Source: Candidatus Omnitrophota bacterium
Lineage (GTDB): Bacteria > Hinthialibacterota > Hinthialibacteria > Hinthialibacterales > Hinthialibacteraceae
Direction of reading: 5' to 3'
DNA length: 44,784 bases
Assembly (NCBI GenBank): GCA_003598175.1
Contig: QZKN01000090.1
Span: forward strand, 1-44,784
The position numbers and the translations under genes are program-made. The stretch's first letter is position 1. Every line of letters begins with the position of its first letter. The notes under the pieces were generated by a model. The model saw nothing but the letters and a program-made list of their open reading frames with translations, did not search any database and was not told the DNA's origin. Shown here piece by piece: positions 8,170 to 17,327 of the stretch.

Positions 8170-8805
8170 GTGTTACCGCATCAGGATGAAAAACAGTCTG
8201 GAACGAATACGTTGGCACAATCGAACGCCGCGCAATATATAGACACGCAGATGGAAGAACGCGAATTGGTTTGCCGCATGGCCAAAGGCGACGAACATGC
8301 ATACGCGCAGTTGGTAACCCGGTATTCACCGCCGACGTATCGTTTTCTCTATCGTATGCTGGGCAGCATGGAGGATGCGGAAGACGTGACGCAGGACACA
8401 TTTTTTGAATTGCATAAAAACCGGGAAAAGCTGCGGACAGACGTCGATATCCTGCCGTATTTGTTCACCATCGCGCGAAGAAAGGCAATTACCCTGCTTC
8501 GCTGGAAAACCGTCCGCAGGAAGTTGAGTCCGCTGGGAGAGGAACACGAAAATACGGTCGCCTCATCGGCAATCTTGCCGCGGGATCAGTTTCACGACCG
8601 AAAAGTGGAGGAACTGGTCAATCAGGCCATCGGCAAACTCAAACCGGCCAAACGCGCCGTCGTTATTTTACGATTTTTCGAAGGACTGAGTTATCAGGAC
8701 ATCGCCCACGTGATGAACAAACCGGAAGGCACCGTCAAATCGCTGGCGTTCCGCGCCGAAAAGGAATTACGCCGCAGATTGGCGGCAATCGAGCAGTTGT
8801 GGTAG
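8170..8805 (+). CDS. ECF-type RNA polymerase sigma factor
   Basis: This 211-aa protein is a sigma-70 factor of the extracytoplasmic-function class with only regions 2 and 4. Region 2 is seen in YRFLYRMLGSMEDAEDVTQD, where core polymerase and the -10 element are bound. Region 4 is seen in ILRFFEGLSYQDIAHVMNK and EGTVKSLAFRAEKELRRRL, the -35-binding helix-turn-helix. The GTG at 8170 gives the longest protein; the ATG at 8251 is a credible alternative because similarity begins there, and neither has a clear ribosome-binding site. The anti-sigma gene follows 9 nt later. The signal it senses is unknown. Confidence 0.9.
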   Translation: MLPHQDEKQSGTNTLAQSNAAQYIDTQMEERELVCRMAKGDEHAYAQLVTRYSPPTYRFLYRMLGSMEDAEDVTQDTFFELHKNREKLRTDVDILPYLFTIARRKAITLLRWKTVRRKLSPLGEEHENTVASSAILPRDQFHDRKVEELVNQAIGKLKPAKRAVVILRFFEGLSYQDIAHVMNKPEGTVKSLAFRAEKELRRRLAAIEQLW

Positions 8806-8814
8806 AGGATCATC

Positions 8815-9501
8815 ATGAACACGCCGTGCAATGTACTTAAAGACAAATTATTGCGATACGTGGAGACGCGATCGGGCAAAACGGATGGCGTCACGGAATC
8901 CGAACGACGCGCCATCGAAGCGCATTTGGTTCATTGTCAGGATTGCCGCAACGAAGTCGAACACATTACTTCTCATTTGCGCGCGCTGGCCGGAATTCCT
9001 CAACCCCCAATTCCAGCCTCGCTGGCTTCGCGTTGTTTGTTGCCCGCAAAAAACAAGAAATACGGATGGCGTTCGGGGATTTTGAAATGGGGAAGCGCTG
9101 GCTCTGTGGTGGGATTGGCGTTGATTTGCGTTTTTTACAGCGGCGTCCGGTTTGGAAAAACAACAAATGAACCAACGATAGAGGAAGACAAATTCGCCAC
9201 CCTCATACTCGTGCAGAATGAATTAATGGATCGGCTGGAAAAACTGTATGTACAGCGAACCGCCACGGAAATGCAACCAGCGCATTATCCCTTTGCCGAA
9301 TTGAAATATACCTCGCATATGATCGAAGCCTGTTATCAGCAAACGCAGTCGGATTATGTGGCGCGGCGAGGTTTGCAGGCGGCCATTTTACGGAATATTT
9401 TACTGCTGCAATCCTTATGCAACCACTTCGAAAAACACTCGAATCCTACGATCAGCGAGTTCGAATTTACGAAGACGGAAGACAACCCGATAAAACTGTA
9501 A
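8815..9501 (+). CDS. Zinc-finger transmembrane anti-sigma factor
   Basis: This 228-aa protein has an N-terminal zf-HC2 motif H37-x3-C41-x2-C44, typical of anti-sigma domains that hold an ECF factor at the membrane. One transmembrane segment lies at about residues 86-107 and the remaining 120 residues should be periplasmic. It starts 9 nt after the sigma-factor stop, with AGAGGA before its ATG, so it is co-transcribed and presumably controls that factor. The periplasmic part has no domain I recognise. Confidence 0.85.
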   Translation: MNTPCNVLKDKLLRYVETRSGKTDGVTESERRAIEAHLVHCQDCRNEVEHITSHLRALAGIPQPPIPASLASRCLLPAKNKKYGWRSGILKWGSAGSVVGLALICVFYSGVRFGKTTNEPTIEEDKFATLILVQNELMDRLEKLYVQRTATEMQPAHYPFAELKYTSHMIEACYQQTQSDYVARRGLQAAILRNILLLQSLCNHFEKHSNPTISEFEFTKTEDNPIKL

Positions 9502-9616
9502 TGAATGATTTTATTGGCCGCAAGTTTCAAGGATTCATAATTCCCGGGAACAATCCGATGAAGAAGCGGAATTGGAATAGAAAAATCAATCATTCCCCTG
9601 TGGAAGGAGAAAACCA

Positions 9617-11197
9617 ATGTATCAACGAAGATTTCTTACAATTCTATATGTTCTTATCGCCGGCGGCGTGCTGTTCGTGAATGCGCCGATGAATCTGTGG
9701 GCGCAGGAGTCGGCAACGGATGCTGCAGAGGAGCAGGGAGACAAAAACACCGAATGGATTGAACGTTTCGCGCAAAACATGGAATCCTGGGCGCAACAAT
9801 TTGAAAAGGATTTTGGTCCCAAAGCGGAAAAATTCGGCAAGGAAATGGAAGCCTGGGCCAAACGGTTTGAAAAAGAGATGAAACCGTGGGCGAAACAATT
9901 GGAACAGGAAATGGAAAAATGGTCAACGGAACTGGAAAAAAATACGGAACCGTGGGCGCAGCAATTGGGAAAAGACATCGAAAAATGGGCGGAAAAACTC
10001 CAGAAAAATGCCGAACCGTGGGCAAAGGAATTCGCCGAGAAGATGAAACCCCTTTTCGAAGAGATTCAAAAAACGCAAAAGGATTTCCAACCCCACGCGG
10101 AAGAATTTTCTAAAAAATTAGAGGAAATCGCTCCGCATATCGAACACAAAGTGCAAAAGATTCTCGAAGCGATCGGGAAGATGGACTTTCAGTTCAATTT
10201 CGAAGTTCCACCCATGCCTTCGTTGCCGCCGATCCCGGAAATTCCCGCCATCCCGGCCATCCCGGCAATTCCGGAAATCCCTGCCATACCGGAGATGCCA
10301 AAAATGAAGTCATTATCACCCCCTGCGGTTCCCCCCGCTCCTCCCGGCGTCGATTTTTCCCAGTTAATCGACAGTTTTGAGGGAGAAACCGTATCCGAGA
10401 AATTGGAAAAAACCGTCGAGATCGAAGAAGGAACGGCATTGACGCTGAATTGCACCGCGACGTCCATCCGCGTCGTTCCCGCCAAGGCGGCGTTGGAAAT
10501 CACGGTTTCGGCCACGAAAGTCGCCGGCGCAAAAACCAAAGAACTGGCCGAGGAACTCCTGAAAGCAACTGTAATCGGCATCGAACGCGAGGATCATGCG
10601 GTTCTGATCACCAGCAGCGGGAAAAAACCGGACGAAGTGAAGAACGGGAACATGACGTTCGTGCAAATGGATATCGCGGTTCCGGTCGGGACGCCCATCA
10701 CTGCCAAAAACTCGTTCGGAAGCTTGGTCGTCCTCCATATCGGAGGACGCGTGGACAGCGAGAACTCGTTCGGCGCCACCCGCGTCGTGGGATCGAAAGG
10801 CGAGATGAATCTCATCAGTTCCTTCGGATCCGTTCATGTTTTTAACCAAACCGGAGCCGGAAACATCAAAAACAAATTCGGCAGCGTCGACATCGACGGC
10901 TGGTCGGGAGATTTGAATCTGAACGTAAGTTATGGGGAAACTCGTCTGCAAGGACTCGAACGGGAAGCGCTCGTGAACGGCGACTTCTCATTCGGCAAAG
11001 TGCAGGTCGATCTTCCCGATGCATTCGCCGGCAGCGTGGAAGCTTTCACGAGTATGGGCTCGATCAAAGCGCCTGAGGAGTTGAGCAAGAACAAGGAAAT
11101 GATGAACCAGGAAACCGTCAAAGGATCCTACGGCGACGGCAAAGGCGCCATTCGCATCAAAAGTTCGTATGGACCGGTGATCATTAAAAAAGGATGA
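9617..11197 (+). CDS. Exported protein: apolipoprotein-like repeats, IP-rich linker, DUF4097-like domain
   Basis: This 526-aa protein has a signal peptide (about residues 1-30). Residues 47-157 form 11-residue amphipathic repeats: Trp occurs at 47, 58, 80, 91, 102, 113, 124 and 135, and Pro at 68, 90, 112 and 134, that is, every 22 residues. Residues 198-244 are a Pro-rich linker of IPA/IPE triplets. Residues about 265-526 carry repeated SFGS-like turns, as in DUF4097 proteins that fold as a beta-helix or beta-roll. It starts after a strong GGAAGGAG. It lies 115 bp downstream of the anti-sigma gene and is probably a target of that sigma factor. A role in envelope stress or lipid binding is inference. 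Confidence 0.8.
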   Translation: MYQRRFLTILYVLIAGGVLFVNAPMNLWAQESATDAAEEQGDKNTEWIERFAQNMESWAQQFEKDFGPKAEKFGKEMEAWAKRFEKEMKPWAKQLEQEMEKWSTELEKNTEPWAQQLGKDIEKWAEKLQKNAEPWAKEFAEKMKPLFEEIQKTQKDFQPHAEEFSKKLEEIAPHIEHKVQKILEAIGKMDFQFNFEVPPMPSLPPIPEIPAIPAIPAIPEIPAIPEMPKMKSLSPPAVPPAPPGVDFSQLIDSFEGETVSEKLEKTVEIEEGTALTLNCTATSIRVVPAKAALEITVSATKVAGAKTKELAEELLKATVIGIEREDHAVLITSSGKKPDEVKNGNMTFVQMDIAVPVGTPITAKNSFGSLVVLHIGGRVDSENSFGATRVVGSKGEMNLISSFGSVHVFNQTGAGNIKNKFGSVDIDGWSGDLNLNVSYGETRLQGLEREALVNGDFSFGKVQVDLPDAFAGSVEAFTSMGSIKAPEELSKNKEMMNQETVKGSYGDGKGAIRIKSSYGPVIIKKG

Positions 11198-11321
11198 AAA
11201 TTCACCAAATAATAGATTCGTTGATTATCATGGTGAAGTAAGCATCGTATGAAAGTAATCCTATAAAACCTTCCTTCGGACTCTCAATCCAAGATAGCAT
11301 TCCATCGGATCATAATCACGA

Positions 11322-11519
11322 TTATTGTGAATCAGTTCTCATTTTTTCCAGGTCGTCTTCCCACTGCAATTTTCCCCGATATTGGTGAATAAAAGCCTGC
11401 TTTTTCATTTGGATCAACAACCGAAGCGCTTCTTCCACTGTTTCTTTTTTGGTTTTGCAACCGGAAAGTCCAAGCGCTTCCTTCATCAGGGCGTCATCGA
11501 TCACAATATTGGTTCGCAT
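11322..11519 (-). CDS. Lone VapB-like antitoxin
   Basis: This 65-aa protein begins RTNIVIDDALMKEALGL and continues KKETVEEALRLLIQ, the pattern of VapB antitoxins of the DUF2191 type: a short DNA-binding strand then helices. The ATG at 11519 has GGAGAGA upstream. No PIN toxin follows: the 120 bp beyond its stop hold no ORF before the convergent gene ends at 11197. It is an orphan antitoxin, perhaps left after toxin loss. Confidence 0.75.
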   Translation of the reverse strand: MRTNIVIDDALMKEALGLSGCKTKKETVEEALRLLIQMKKQAFIHQYRGKLQWEDDLEKMRTDSQ

Positions 11520-11688
11520 CGTATCTCTCCATGTGTATCATTGATTATACACATTTTGATCCGACGATGGAGTAACGCGAGGGGAGGCAAAGGTTTTCGG
11601 TGTGGGAGTGTTGGTGGGGAGGGATCGCTTCGACCCCTATCACCATTATGAAGTGCAAGATAATATGAAACATTCTTCAATATACCAC

Positions 11689-11718
11689 GAAATGAATCCT
11701 TGATATCGGATTCATTTC
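11689..11718. promoter_or_regulatory. 11-bp-arm dyad between divergent genes
   Basis: The arms GAAATGAATCC and GGATTCATTTC pair perfectly around an 8-nt loop. The site lies in the 307-bp gap between the divergent vapB-like and pseudopilin genes, about 108 bp before the pilin start. An operator is more likely than a terminator, since no gene ends here. The rest of the gap shows nothing clear. Confidence 0.4.
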
Positions 11719-11826
11719 ATGTGACAATAAATGATCTTAGGATTTAAGCCATCTCGACACGGAATAATATGTCATTTATTCGGGGCGAATTGAGATTACA
11801 GTAAATTTAGAATGAGGTGGACTGTC

Positions 11827-12423
11827 ATGAAAAGAACGCTGAATCAAACCGCGTTCACGCTCATTGAACTTCTTATTGTCGTTGCCATCATCGGCATTCT
11901 GGCCGCCATCGCCGTTCCCAATTTTTTGAACGCACAGATTCGGGCCAAAGTCGCGAAGGCCGAATCGGAACTCAAATCGATTTCAACAGCGCTGGAAGCG
12001 TATCGGCTGGATAATAATATTTATCCGCCGTGGCTGGATGCAAGCGGAGTGCAGAAAAATCCCGTCAATCGTCGCCTGATTCCTCTGACCACGCCCGTGT
12101 CCTATATCGGCGCCGTCCCGCAGGATCCGTTTTTGTATGGCGGGTATGGCCAACGCATGAACGAAGAACAAAACGCCGCGTACGTCACGTATGACTATAC
12201 CGACGCCTGGAGCCGGATCAACTTTGGCAAATTGACGATTTTGCCGGCGCAGGCGCGCTGTGCCGAGTACAAGGTCACCAGCGCCGGACCGGATTACGAG
12301 AATACCTGGGGCAACACGGTAACCTACATGCCTTCAAACGGTTTGTCTAGTTTTGGAGATCTGATCCGTCTGGGAGCGCGCGCTTCTTCCTGGCCCTGCG
12401 ATGACGCGTTGGTGGGACTTTAA
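11827..12423 (+). CDS. Type II/IV pseudopilin
   Basis: This 198-aa protein has a type III (prepilin) signal: a short basic leader, cleavage between A9 and F10, Glu at position 5 of the mature protein (FTLIE), then a hydrophobic helix. It belongs with GspG-like pseudopilins processed by prepilin peptidase and built into a secretion or pilus filament. No other pilus or secretion gene is in the window, as is common for scattered pseudopilins of PVC-like genomes. The ATG at 11827 is chosen because the leader fits and AGGTGG precedes it. Its end overlaps the convergent sulfatase end by 4 bp. Confidence 0.85.
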   Translation: MKRTLNQTAFTLIELLIVVAIIGILAAIAVPNFLNAQIRAKVAKAESELKSISTALEAYRLDNNIYPPWLDASGVQKNPVNRRLIPLTTPVSYIGAVPQDPFLYGGYGQRMNEEQNAAYVTYDYTDAWSRINFGKLTILPAQARCAEYKVTSAGPDYENTWGNTVTYMPSNGLSSFGDLIRLGARASSWPCDDALVGL

Positions 12424-14027
12424 TTATTTTCATCGAAATCCGTTTTGTTGATCCAACCAGGAAGGCGCTGGTCGCCGTTCATTCGCTTTTCATAAAATCC
12501 TTGCCAGTTTGGATCCGCGTAGGGATATCGATCAAATACGGTTCCCTTCTTGTCCATGCGGGGATCCTGCTGTTTCTTTAATTCAACAAACAATTGCTCT
12601 TTCAGTTTCGTTTTCAAATCCTTATATTGATTCGTTTCCGCCAGATTCTTCATACAATCCGGATCCTCTTTAACATTGTATAATTCTTCGGCGGGTCGTT
12701 TTCCCAAATTCCACTGCCAATAGTGATGCAGATCGGGATTGTTGCGCGCCTGAACACATTCCGTCTTTGTCGGGCTGCCGTCGGCGTTCAAATAACCGGT
12801 TTCGGGATTGCCCGCGGGCCAGCGCGCCGGCTCAAAATTGTGAAGGTACAAAAAATCATCCTTCACGATCCCGCGAATCGGATATCCCCAATCGTTCGGA
12901 CGGCCGATGTCGTGCCGTTCCTTGCCGATCAGGACGTGATCCCGCTTGCGATTGACTCTCCCCGATTTTTTTGAATACAAAATATCGCTGAGATTTCTGC
13001 CGGCGATCGACTGCATGCCGCTTTGCTTCTCTTGAATCCCCGCCAGCTCGAGAAAAGTGGGAGCGAAATCGATAAAGCTGACATAATCGTCCACAATCCT
13101 TCCGCTTTTTTGAATTCCCTGCTTCCACATGATCGCCAGCGGCAGATGGTTGGAATATTCGTATTCCTGTCCTTTGATGCGCGGAAAAGGCATGCCGTTA
13201 TCCGCCGTAACGACGATCAACGTGTTGTCCAATTCCCCTCGTTCTTCCAATAAGGCCATCATTTTCTGCAAATGTAAATCGAAATATTCGATTTCGAACG
13301 CATAATCCAGCATATCCGTGCGCACGGTCTCGTTATCCGGCCAAAATGAAAAAACCTTATCAATCTGGGCGGTATTTTTCCCGCCTTTGCGAATTCCCGA
13401 CTCATATTCGTAGGCGCGGTGAGGCTCGGTGCTGCCATACCAAAAACAAAAGGGAACGCCATCCGGCTTGTCATCGAGAAAATCCTGAAAATTAGCGGCG
13501 TAATCGTTTTTGTTGATCGCTCGCGTCGGTGGAACGGTTTTTCTCGTATCATACGCCTTCCCGGTCAGCAACCGTTTTTGTCCGTTGATCGTTCCGGGAA
13601 CGCCGGGCGCCCAGCCTTTCGCCGTATACCCCACGTGATACCCATGTTCGACCAACACTTCCGGGTAGGTTTTGAATTTTTCAGGAAAAAAACACCAATG
13701 ATTGGCCGCTTCCTCCAGCTGCCAGGAATTGCGTCCGGTCAGGATACACGCGCGCGAGGGAGCGCATTTGGCGTTCGGCGTGTAGGCGTGAGTGAAGAGA
13801 ATCCCCTCGTTCGCCACCCGATCGAATCCCGGCGTATTGATCCACGGGCAGCCGTATGCGCCCATGTGCGGATAGGAAGCGTCATCCGCAATGCAAAACA
13901 GGATGTTCGGCTTTTTTTCCGATCGATCCTTGCGCGCAGCGAACGAGGATGAGGACGGGACGACAAGAGAGAACGGCGCGAGTCCCGTCCATGCGAGAAA
14001 TTTTCGGCGCGACCAGGCTGAATTCAT
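12420..14027 (-). CDS. Tat-exported formylglycine-dependent sulfatase
   Basis: This 535-aa protein belongs to the alkaline-phosphatase-like sulfatases. A Tat signal (SRRKFLAW, then a hydrophobic stretch) covers about residues 1-31. The calcium-site pair D48-D49 lies near the start, and C88-A-P-S-R92 fits the C-x-P-x-R motif whose Cys is converted to formylglycine. [11 protein letters not shown] later supplies further metal ligands. It should remove sulfate esters outside the cytoplasm; the substrate is unknown. The ATG at 14027 has AGGAG upstream. It is transcribed alone, towards the pseudopilin. No anaerobic maturase or formylglycine-generating enzyme is in the window. Confidence 0.88.
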   Translation of the reverse strand: MNSAWSRRKFLAWTGLAPFSLVVPSSSSFAARKDRSEKKPNILFCIADDASYPHMGAYGCPWINTPGFDRVANEGILFTHAYTPNAKCAPSRACILTGRNSWQLEEAANHWCFFPEKFKTYPEVLVEHGYHVGYTAKGWAPGVPGTINGQKRLLTGKAYDTRKTVPPTRAINKNDYAANFQDFLDDKPDGVPFCFWYGSTEPHRAYEYESGIRKGGKNTAQIDKVFSFWPDNETVRTDMLDYAFEIEYFDLHLQKMMALLEERGELDNTLIVVTADNGMPFPRIKGQEYEYSNHLPLAIMWKQGIQKSGRIVDDYVSFIDFAPTFLELAGIQEKQSGMQSIAGRNLSDILYSKKSGRVNRKRDHVLIGKERHDIGRPNDWGYPIRGIVKDDFLYLHNFEPARWPAGNPETGYLNADGSPTKTECVQARNNPDLHHYWQWNLGKRPAEELYNVKEDPDCMKNLAETNQYKDLKTKLKEQLFVELKKQQDPRMDKKGTVFDRYPYADPNWQGFYEKRMNGDQRLPGWINKTDFDENN

Positions 14028-14134
14028 GTTTTCTTCTCCTGCTTATTTCAAAATCAATCATTGCTAGGCCGATTGATACGACTGGAGGCATTTTGGAAAG
14101 CGTAACATGACTGACGTGTGAAGTTAAGGATAGA

Positions 14135-14155
14135 ACAACGGCTTAATACCGTTGT
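14135..14155. promoter_or_regulatory. Small dyad before the glc genes
   Basis: Arms ACAACGG and CCGTTGT pair perfectly around CTTAATA. The site lies between the divergent sulfatase and glcD genes, so it could be an operator for either. The dyad is weak evidence by itself. Confidence 0.3.
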
Positions 14156-14161
14156 CAAATC

Positions 14162-14302
14162 ATGGTATTATGGATTGTTTTTTATGAAGAAAACGGCGAG
14201 CGCGCCGGAATCGAGTACGTGCATAAACAAACCCGACTCGCGAAGGAATACATGATCCTACTGCGAGCCGACGCCGAAGCACACACAGCGTTCGGCGGAT
14301 AA
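14162..14302 (+). CDS. Possible small protein (46 aa)
   Basis: An ATG-to-TAA frame of 46 codons lies just before glcD, ending 11 nt before its start. The peptide is amphipathic ([20 protein letters not shown] at the N-terminus, then [17 protein letters not shown]) and its codon use looks like that of neighbouring genes. No clear ribosome-binding site is seen. I do not recognise a family. It could be a remnant of a longer gene. Confidence 0.3.
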   Translation: MVLWIVFYEENGERAGIEYVHKQTRLAKEYMILLRADAEAHTAFGG

Positions 14303-14313
14303 CAGGAAAATTG

Positions 14314-15696
14314 ATGAGTCTATCCACATTGATTACGTCATTGACGCAAATTTATCCCCATGACCGACTGTTATTGAACGACGGGCAACTGGCGTCGTAC
14401 GAATCGGACGGATTGACGGCCTATGCCGTGCGCCCGGGCGCGGTGGTCTTGCCGGAAACCGCCGAGGAAGTGATCCAAACCGTTCGTTTGTGTCATCAGG
14501 AAAATGTTCCCTTCGTCGCGCGCGGCAGTGGAACCAGCCTGTCCGGCGCGTCGCTGCCGATTGAGGGCGGAATTGTCATCGCAATGAATCGCCTCAATCG
14601 CATTCTTAAAATCGATACGGAGCAGCGTATCGCGGTGGTCGAAGCCGGCGCAATCAATCTCGACGTCACACGCGCCGCGCAACCATACGGTTTGTATTAC
14701 GCGCCGGATCCCTCCAGCCAGTTGATCTGCACGATCGGCGGCAACGTCGCCTTCAATTCCGGCGGCGCGCATTGTTTGAAATATGGCATGACCTCCAACC
14801 ACGTGTTGGGGATCAAAGCGGTTTTGGCCGACGGAAAAGTCGTTCAGTTCGGCGGAGAAAGCCTCGAAAGCATCGGACCGGACCTGATCGGATTGTTTGT
14901 CGGTTCGGAAGGCCTGTTTGGCGTTGCGTTGGAAGTAACCCTGCGGTTATTGCCCAAAGCCGAATGCTTCCACACCGTGCTGGCGGGCTATGCAACGCTG
15001 GAAGCGGCGGGCGATGCGGTGACGAGCATCGTCGCGTCCGGCCTGTTGCCGGGCGCGATCGAAATCATGGATCGCCTCGCCATCGAGGCCGCCGAGGCGG
15101 CGGTTCACGCCGGCTATCCGCAAGGCGCGCAGGCGGTGTTGATCGTCGAATTGGAAGGACCATCCCGGCAAGTCGATTCCGAAAAAATTAAACTGACTGA
15201 AATTTTAAAACAATCGGGCGCGATGGAAATCCGCGTGGCCGCGAACGAGACGGAACGGATGGCCGTTTGGAAAGGGCGAAAAAGCGCGTTCTCCGCCGTG
15301 GGACGACTCAGTCCGGATTACCTCGTGCAGGACGGCGTCGTGCCGCGCGGCAAATTGGGCGAGGCGCTTCATCGAATCCGGCGATTGTCGGAAGAACACG
15401 GCCTGCGGGTCGCGAATGTTTTTCACGCGGGAGACGGCAATTTGCATCCGCTGATCCTCTATAATGGTCGTATCGAAGGCGAGTTGGAACGCGCGGAAAA
15501 CCTCGCCGCGCACATCGTGGAAATGTGCATCGAAATGGGAGGATCGATTACCGGCGAGCATGGCATCGGCATGGAAAAACGCGAGTTTTTACCCAGATTA
15601 TTCAATCACGATGACATGACGGTCATGAAAAGAATTCGTTGCGGAATGGATCCCAAAGGAATCGCCAATCACGGCAAAATGTTTCCGGACATTTAA
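14314..15696 (+). CDS. glcD: FAD-linked glycolate/lactate oxidase subunit GlcD-like
   Basis: This 460-aa protein has the FAD-binding type 4 fold (about residues 35-215, with [20 protein letters not shown] and [19 protein letters not shown]) and the C-terminal FAD-linked oxidase domain ending in [13 protein letters not shown]. It fits GlcD, the catalytic subunit that oxidises glycolate or a related 2-hydroxy acid and passes electrons through GlcF. D-lactate is an alternative substrate. The ATG at 14314 is used rather than the TTG at 14311. The glcE-like and glcF-like genes follow, but only after 545 bp of repeats. Confidence 0.85.
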   Translation: MSLSTLITSLTQIYPHDRLLLNDGQLASYESDGLTAYAVRPGAVVLPETAEEVIQTVRLCHQENVPFVARGSGTSLSGASLPIEGGIVIAMNRLNRILKIDTEQRIAVVEAGAINLDVTRAAQPYGLYYAPDPSSQLICTIGGNVAFNSGGAHCLKYGMTSNHVLGIKAVLADGKVVQFGGESLESIGPDLIGLFVGSEGLFGVALEVTLRLLPKAECFHTVLAGYATLEAAGDAVTSIVASGLLPGAIEIMDRLAIEAAEAAVHAGYPQGAQAVLIVELEGPSRQVDSEKIKLTEILKQSGAMEIRVAANETERMAVWKGRKSAFSAVGRLSPDYLVQDGVVPRGKLGEALHRIRRLSEEHGLRVANVFHAGDGNLHPLILYNGRIEGELERAENLAAHIVEMCIEMGGSITGEHGIGMEKREFLPRLFNHDDMTVMKRIRCGMDPKGIANHGKMFPDI

Positions 15697-15754
15697 TTTA
15701 TGTTATGCTTGTCCGAAAAAAAATAAATTGTACCCCACATATTTGTAAGAAACG

Positions 15755-15975
15755 AACCGCAAGGGAGTATAAGAGGAAAACGGATGAGGATGATCCGGAT
15801 TTGAAGGGCAGGAGAATGTAAGAAAATACCCCAACGGGGGAGAAACGGATAAGGATGATCCGGATTTGAAGGGCAGGAGAATGTAAGAAAATACCCCAAC
15901 GGGGGAGAAACGGATAAGGATGATCCGGATTTGAAGGCCAGGAGAATGTAAGAAACATACCCCAACGGGGTAGAA
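15755..15975. repeat. 65-bp tandem repeat, about 3.3 copies
   Basis: The word ggatgatccggatttgaagg recurs at 15788, 15853 and 15918, so the period is 65 bp, with nearly identical units. Each unit ends in taccccaacggggg, the outer word of the palindromic family, and the last unit merges into the full copy beginning at 15957. A diverged extra unit precedes the array. No coding function is evident. Confidence 0.88.
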
Positions 15976-16157
15976 GAGGAAAGCCAGCGGGCAACGCCCC
16001 TGGAAAAGTGGTTGTGACGGTTTACAAGCCCTGAAAGGGCGAAAGAATGTTGGTGGGCAGACATGTTATTTCGCCCTTTCAGGGCTGATTTGTTTGTAGG
16101 ATATCGTAACCAGGGGCGTTGCCCACTGGCTGTCTTCTATTACCCCGTTGGGGTATA
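15957..16157. repeat. Full copy C of the ~200-bp palindromic repeat family
   Basis: The element runs from taccccaacggggta to taccccgttggggta. Nested mirrored words are gccagcgggcaacgcccctgg with ccaggggcgttgcccactggc, and agccctgaaagggcg with cgccctttcagggct. It lies between glcD and glcE and, with the tandem array, makes up nearly all of that gap. Confidence 0.9.
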
Positions 16158-16241
16158 CAATAACGATAATTTAAAATAAAAGGCGTATTGATCAGCCTTT
16201 GACAGGGAATCATGGTCAGTGTACGTAAGGTACGTCAATAA

Positions 16242-17327
16242 ATGAAAATGAGTTTGAAACCGTCCACAATCGATGAATTACAACAATGCGTTCAACAACA
16301 TCCGCGGGTATTGGCGCGCGGCGCGGGCACGAAATCCGCATTGAGCCGCGTGGATGCAACGACTCAAATCATTGATATGTCAGATATCCGCGGAATCAAG
16401 GAATACGAACCGAACGAATTCACCTTTACCGCGCTGGCTGGAACCACTCTCGCTGAAATCGATGCGCTGCTTGCCGCACAAGGTCAATATCTGCCGTTTG
16501 ATCCGATTTTGATGCAAGCCGGCGCGACACTGGGAGGCGCGGTGGCGTCGGGATTGAATGGCTCCTGCCGTTTGCGGTATGGAGGAATTCGCGACTTTCT
16601 GCTCGGCGTTTGTTTCGTGGACGGAACCGGCGCTTTGATCAAAGGAGGAGGCCGAGTCGTCAAAAATGCGGCGGGTTTCGATCTGCCGAAATTGATGGTC
16701 GGCAGCCTTGGCCGTCTGGGCGTGTTGACGGAACTCACGTTGAAAGTGTTTCCTCGCCCAAACGCGCGACTGACTTTGCGCGTCACCTGTTCCGATCTCA
16801 CCGATGCGGTGAATAAACTCTATCAATCGGCATCCTCCACATGGGAATTGGAGGCGTTGGATATCGAACCGCCGGCGACCCTGCTTTTACGCATTGCCGG
16901 CGATGAAAATGCCTTACGCGCCCGGGCGCAGCGGATCCAAAACCGGATCGAGCGGCCGGCGCAGGTCATGACTGATGCGGAGGAAAAGGACTACTGGCGA
17001 TCCCTCGCGGAAATGAAATGGCTGGGAAAGAACGCGATTCTCGTAAAAGTGCCGATGACGCCGAAACGGATCGCCGATTTCGATGCTAGTCTGCTTTCCT
17101 ATTCTGTCATGAGACGATATTGTGTGGCGGGAAATCTGGCATGGCTGGCATGGCCGGTGGATCGTCCGTTGGACGCTCTCCACACTTTACTATTATCAAT
17201 GGATTTGTCGGGACTGGTTGTATTCGGTCCCGCAAATCGTATTTTTTTAGGAAAAGAGATCTCTCAGGATTTGATCCGGCGCGTCAGGAAGGCGTTGGAT
17301 CCGGATCAACGATTTCCGGAGTATTAA
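16242..17327 (+). CDS. glcE: FAD-binding glycolate oxidase subunit GlcE-like
   Basis: This 361-aa protein is a shorter relative of GlcD with the FAD-binding type 4 domain (VLARGAGTKSALSR near residue 22, and GATLGGAVASGLNGSCRLRYG). It lacks the long C-terminal oxidase domain, as expected of GlcE. In the three-subunit enzyme GlcE accompanies GlcD and the iron-sulfur subunit GlcF. The ATG at 16242 has only a weak ribosome-binding site, and the ATG at 16248 is possible. The next gene starts directly after its stop. Confidence 0.85.
   Translation: MKMSLKPSTIDELQQCVQQHPRVLARGAGTKSALSRVDATTQIIDMSDIRGIKEYEPNEFTFTALAGTTLAEIDALLAAQGQYLPFDPILMQAGATLGGAVASGLNGSCRLRYGGIRDFLLGVCFVDGTGALIKGGGRVVKNAAGFDLPKLMVGSLGRLGVLTELTLKVFPRPNARLTLRVTCSDLTDAVNKLYQSASSTWELEALDIEPPATLLLRIAGDENALRARAQRIQNRIERPAQVMTDAEEKDYWRSLAEMKWLGKNAILVKVPMTPKRIADFDASLLSYSVMRRYCVAGNLAWLAWPVDRPLDALHTLLLSMDLSGLVVFGPANRIFLGKEISQDLIRRVRKALDPDQRFPEY

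Noticed and set aside
15693..16064. Minus-strand frames of about 100-120 aa between glcD and glcE
   Set aside because: They are translations of the 65-bp tandem repeat and of the palindromic element, seen as repeated peptide strings.
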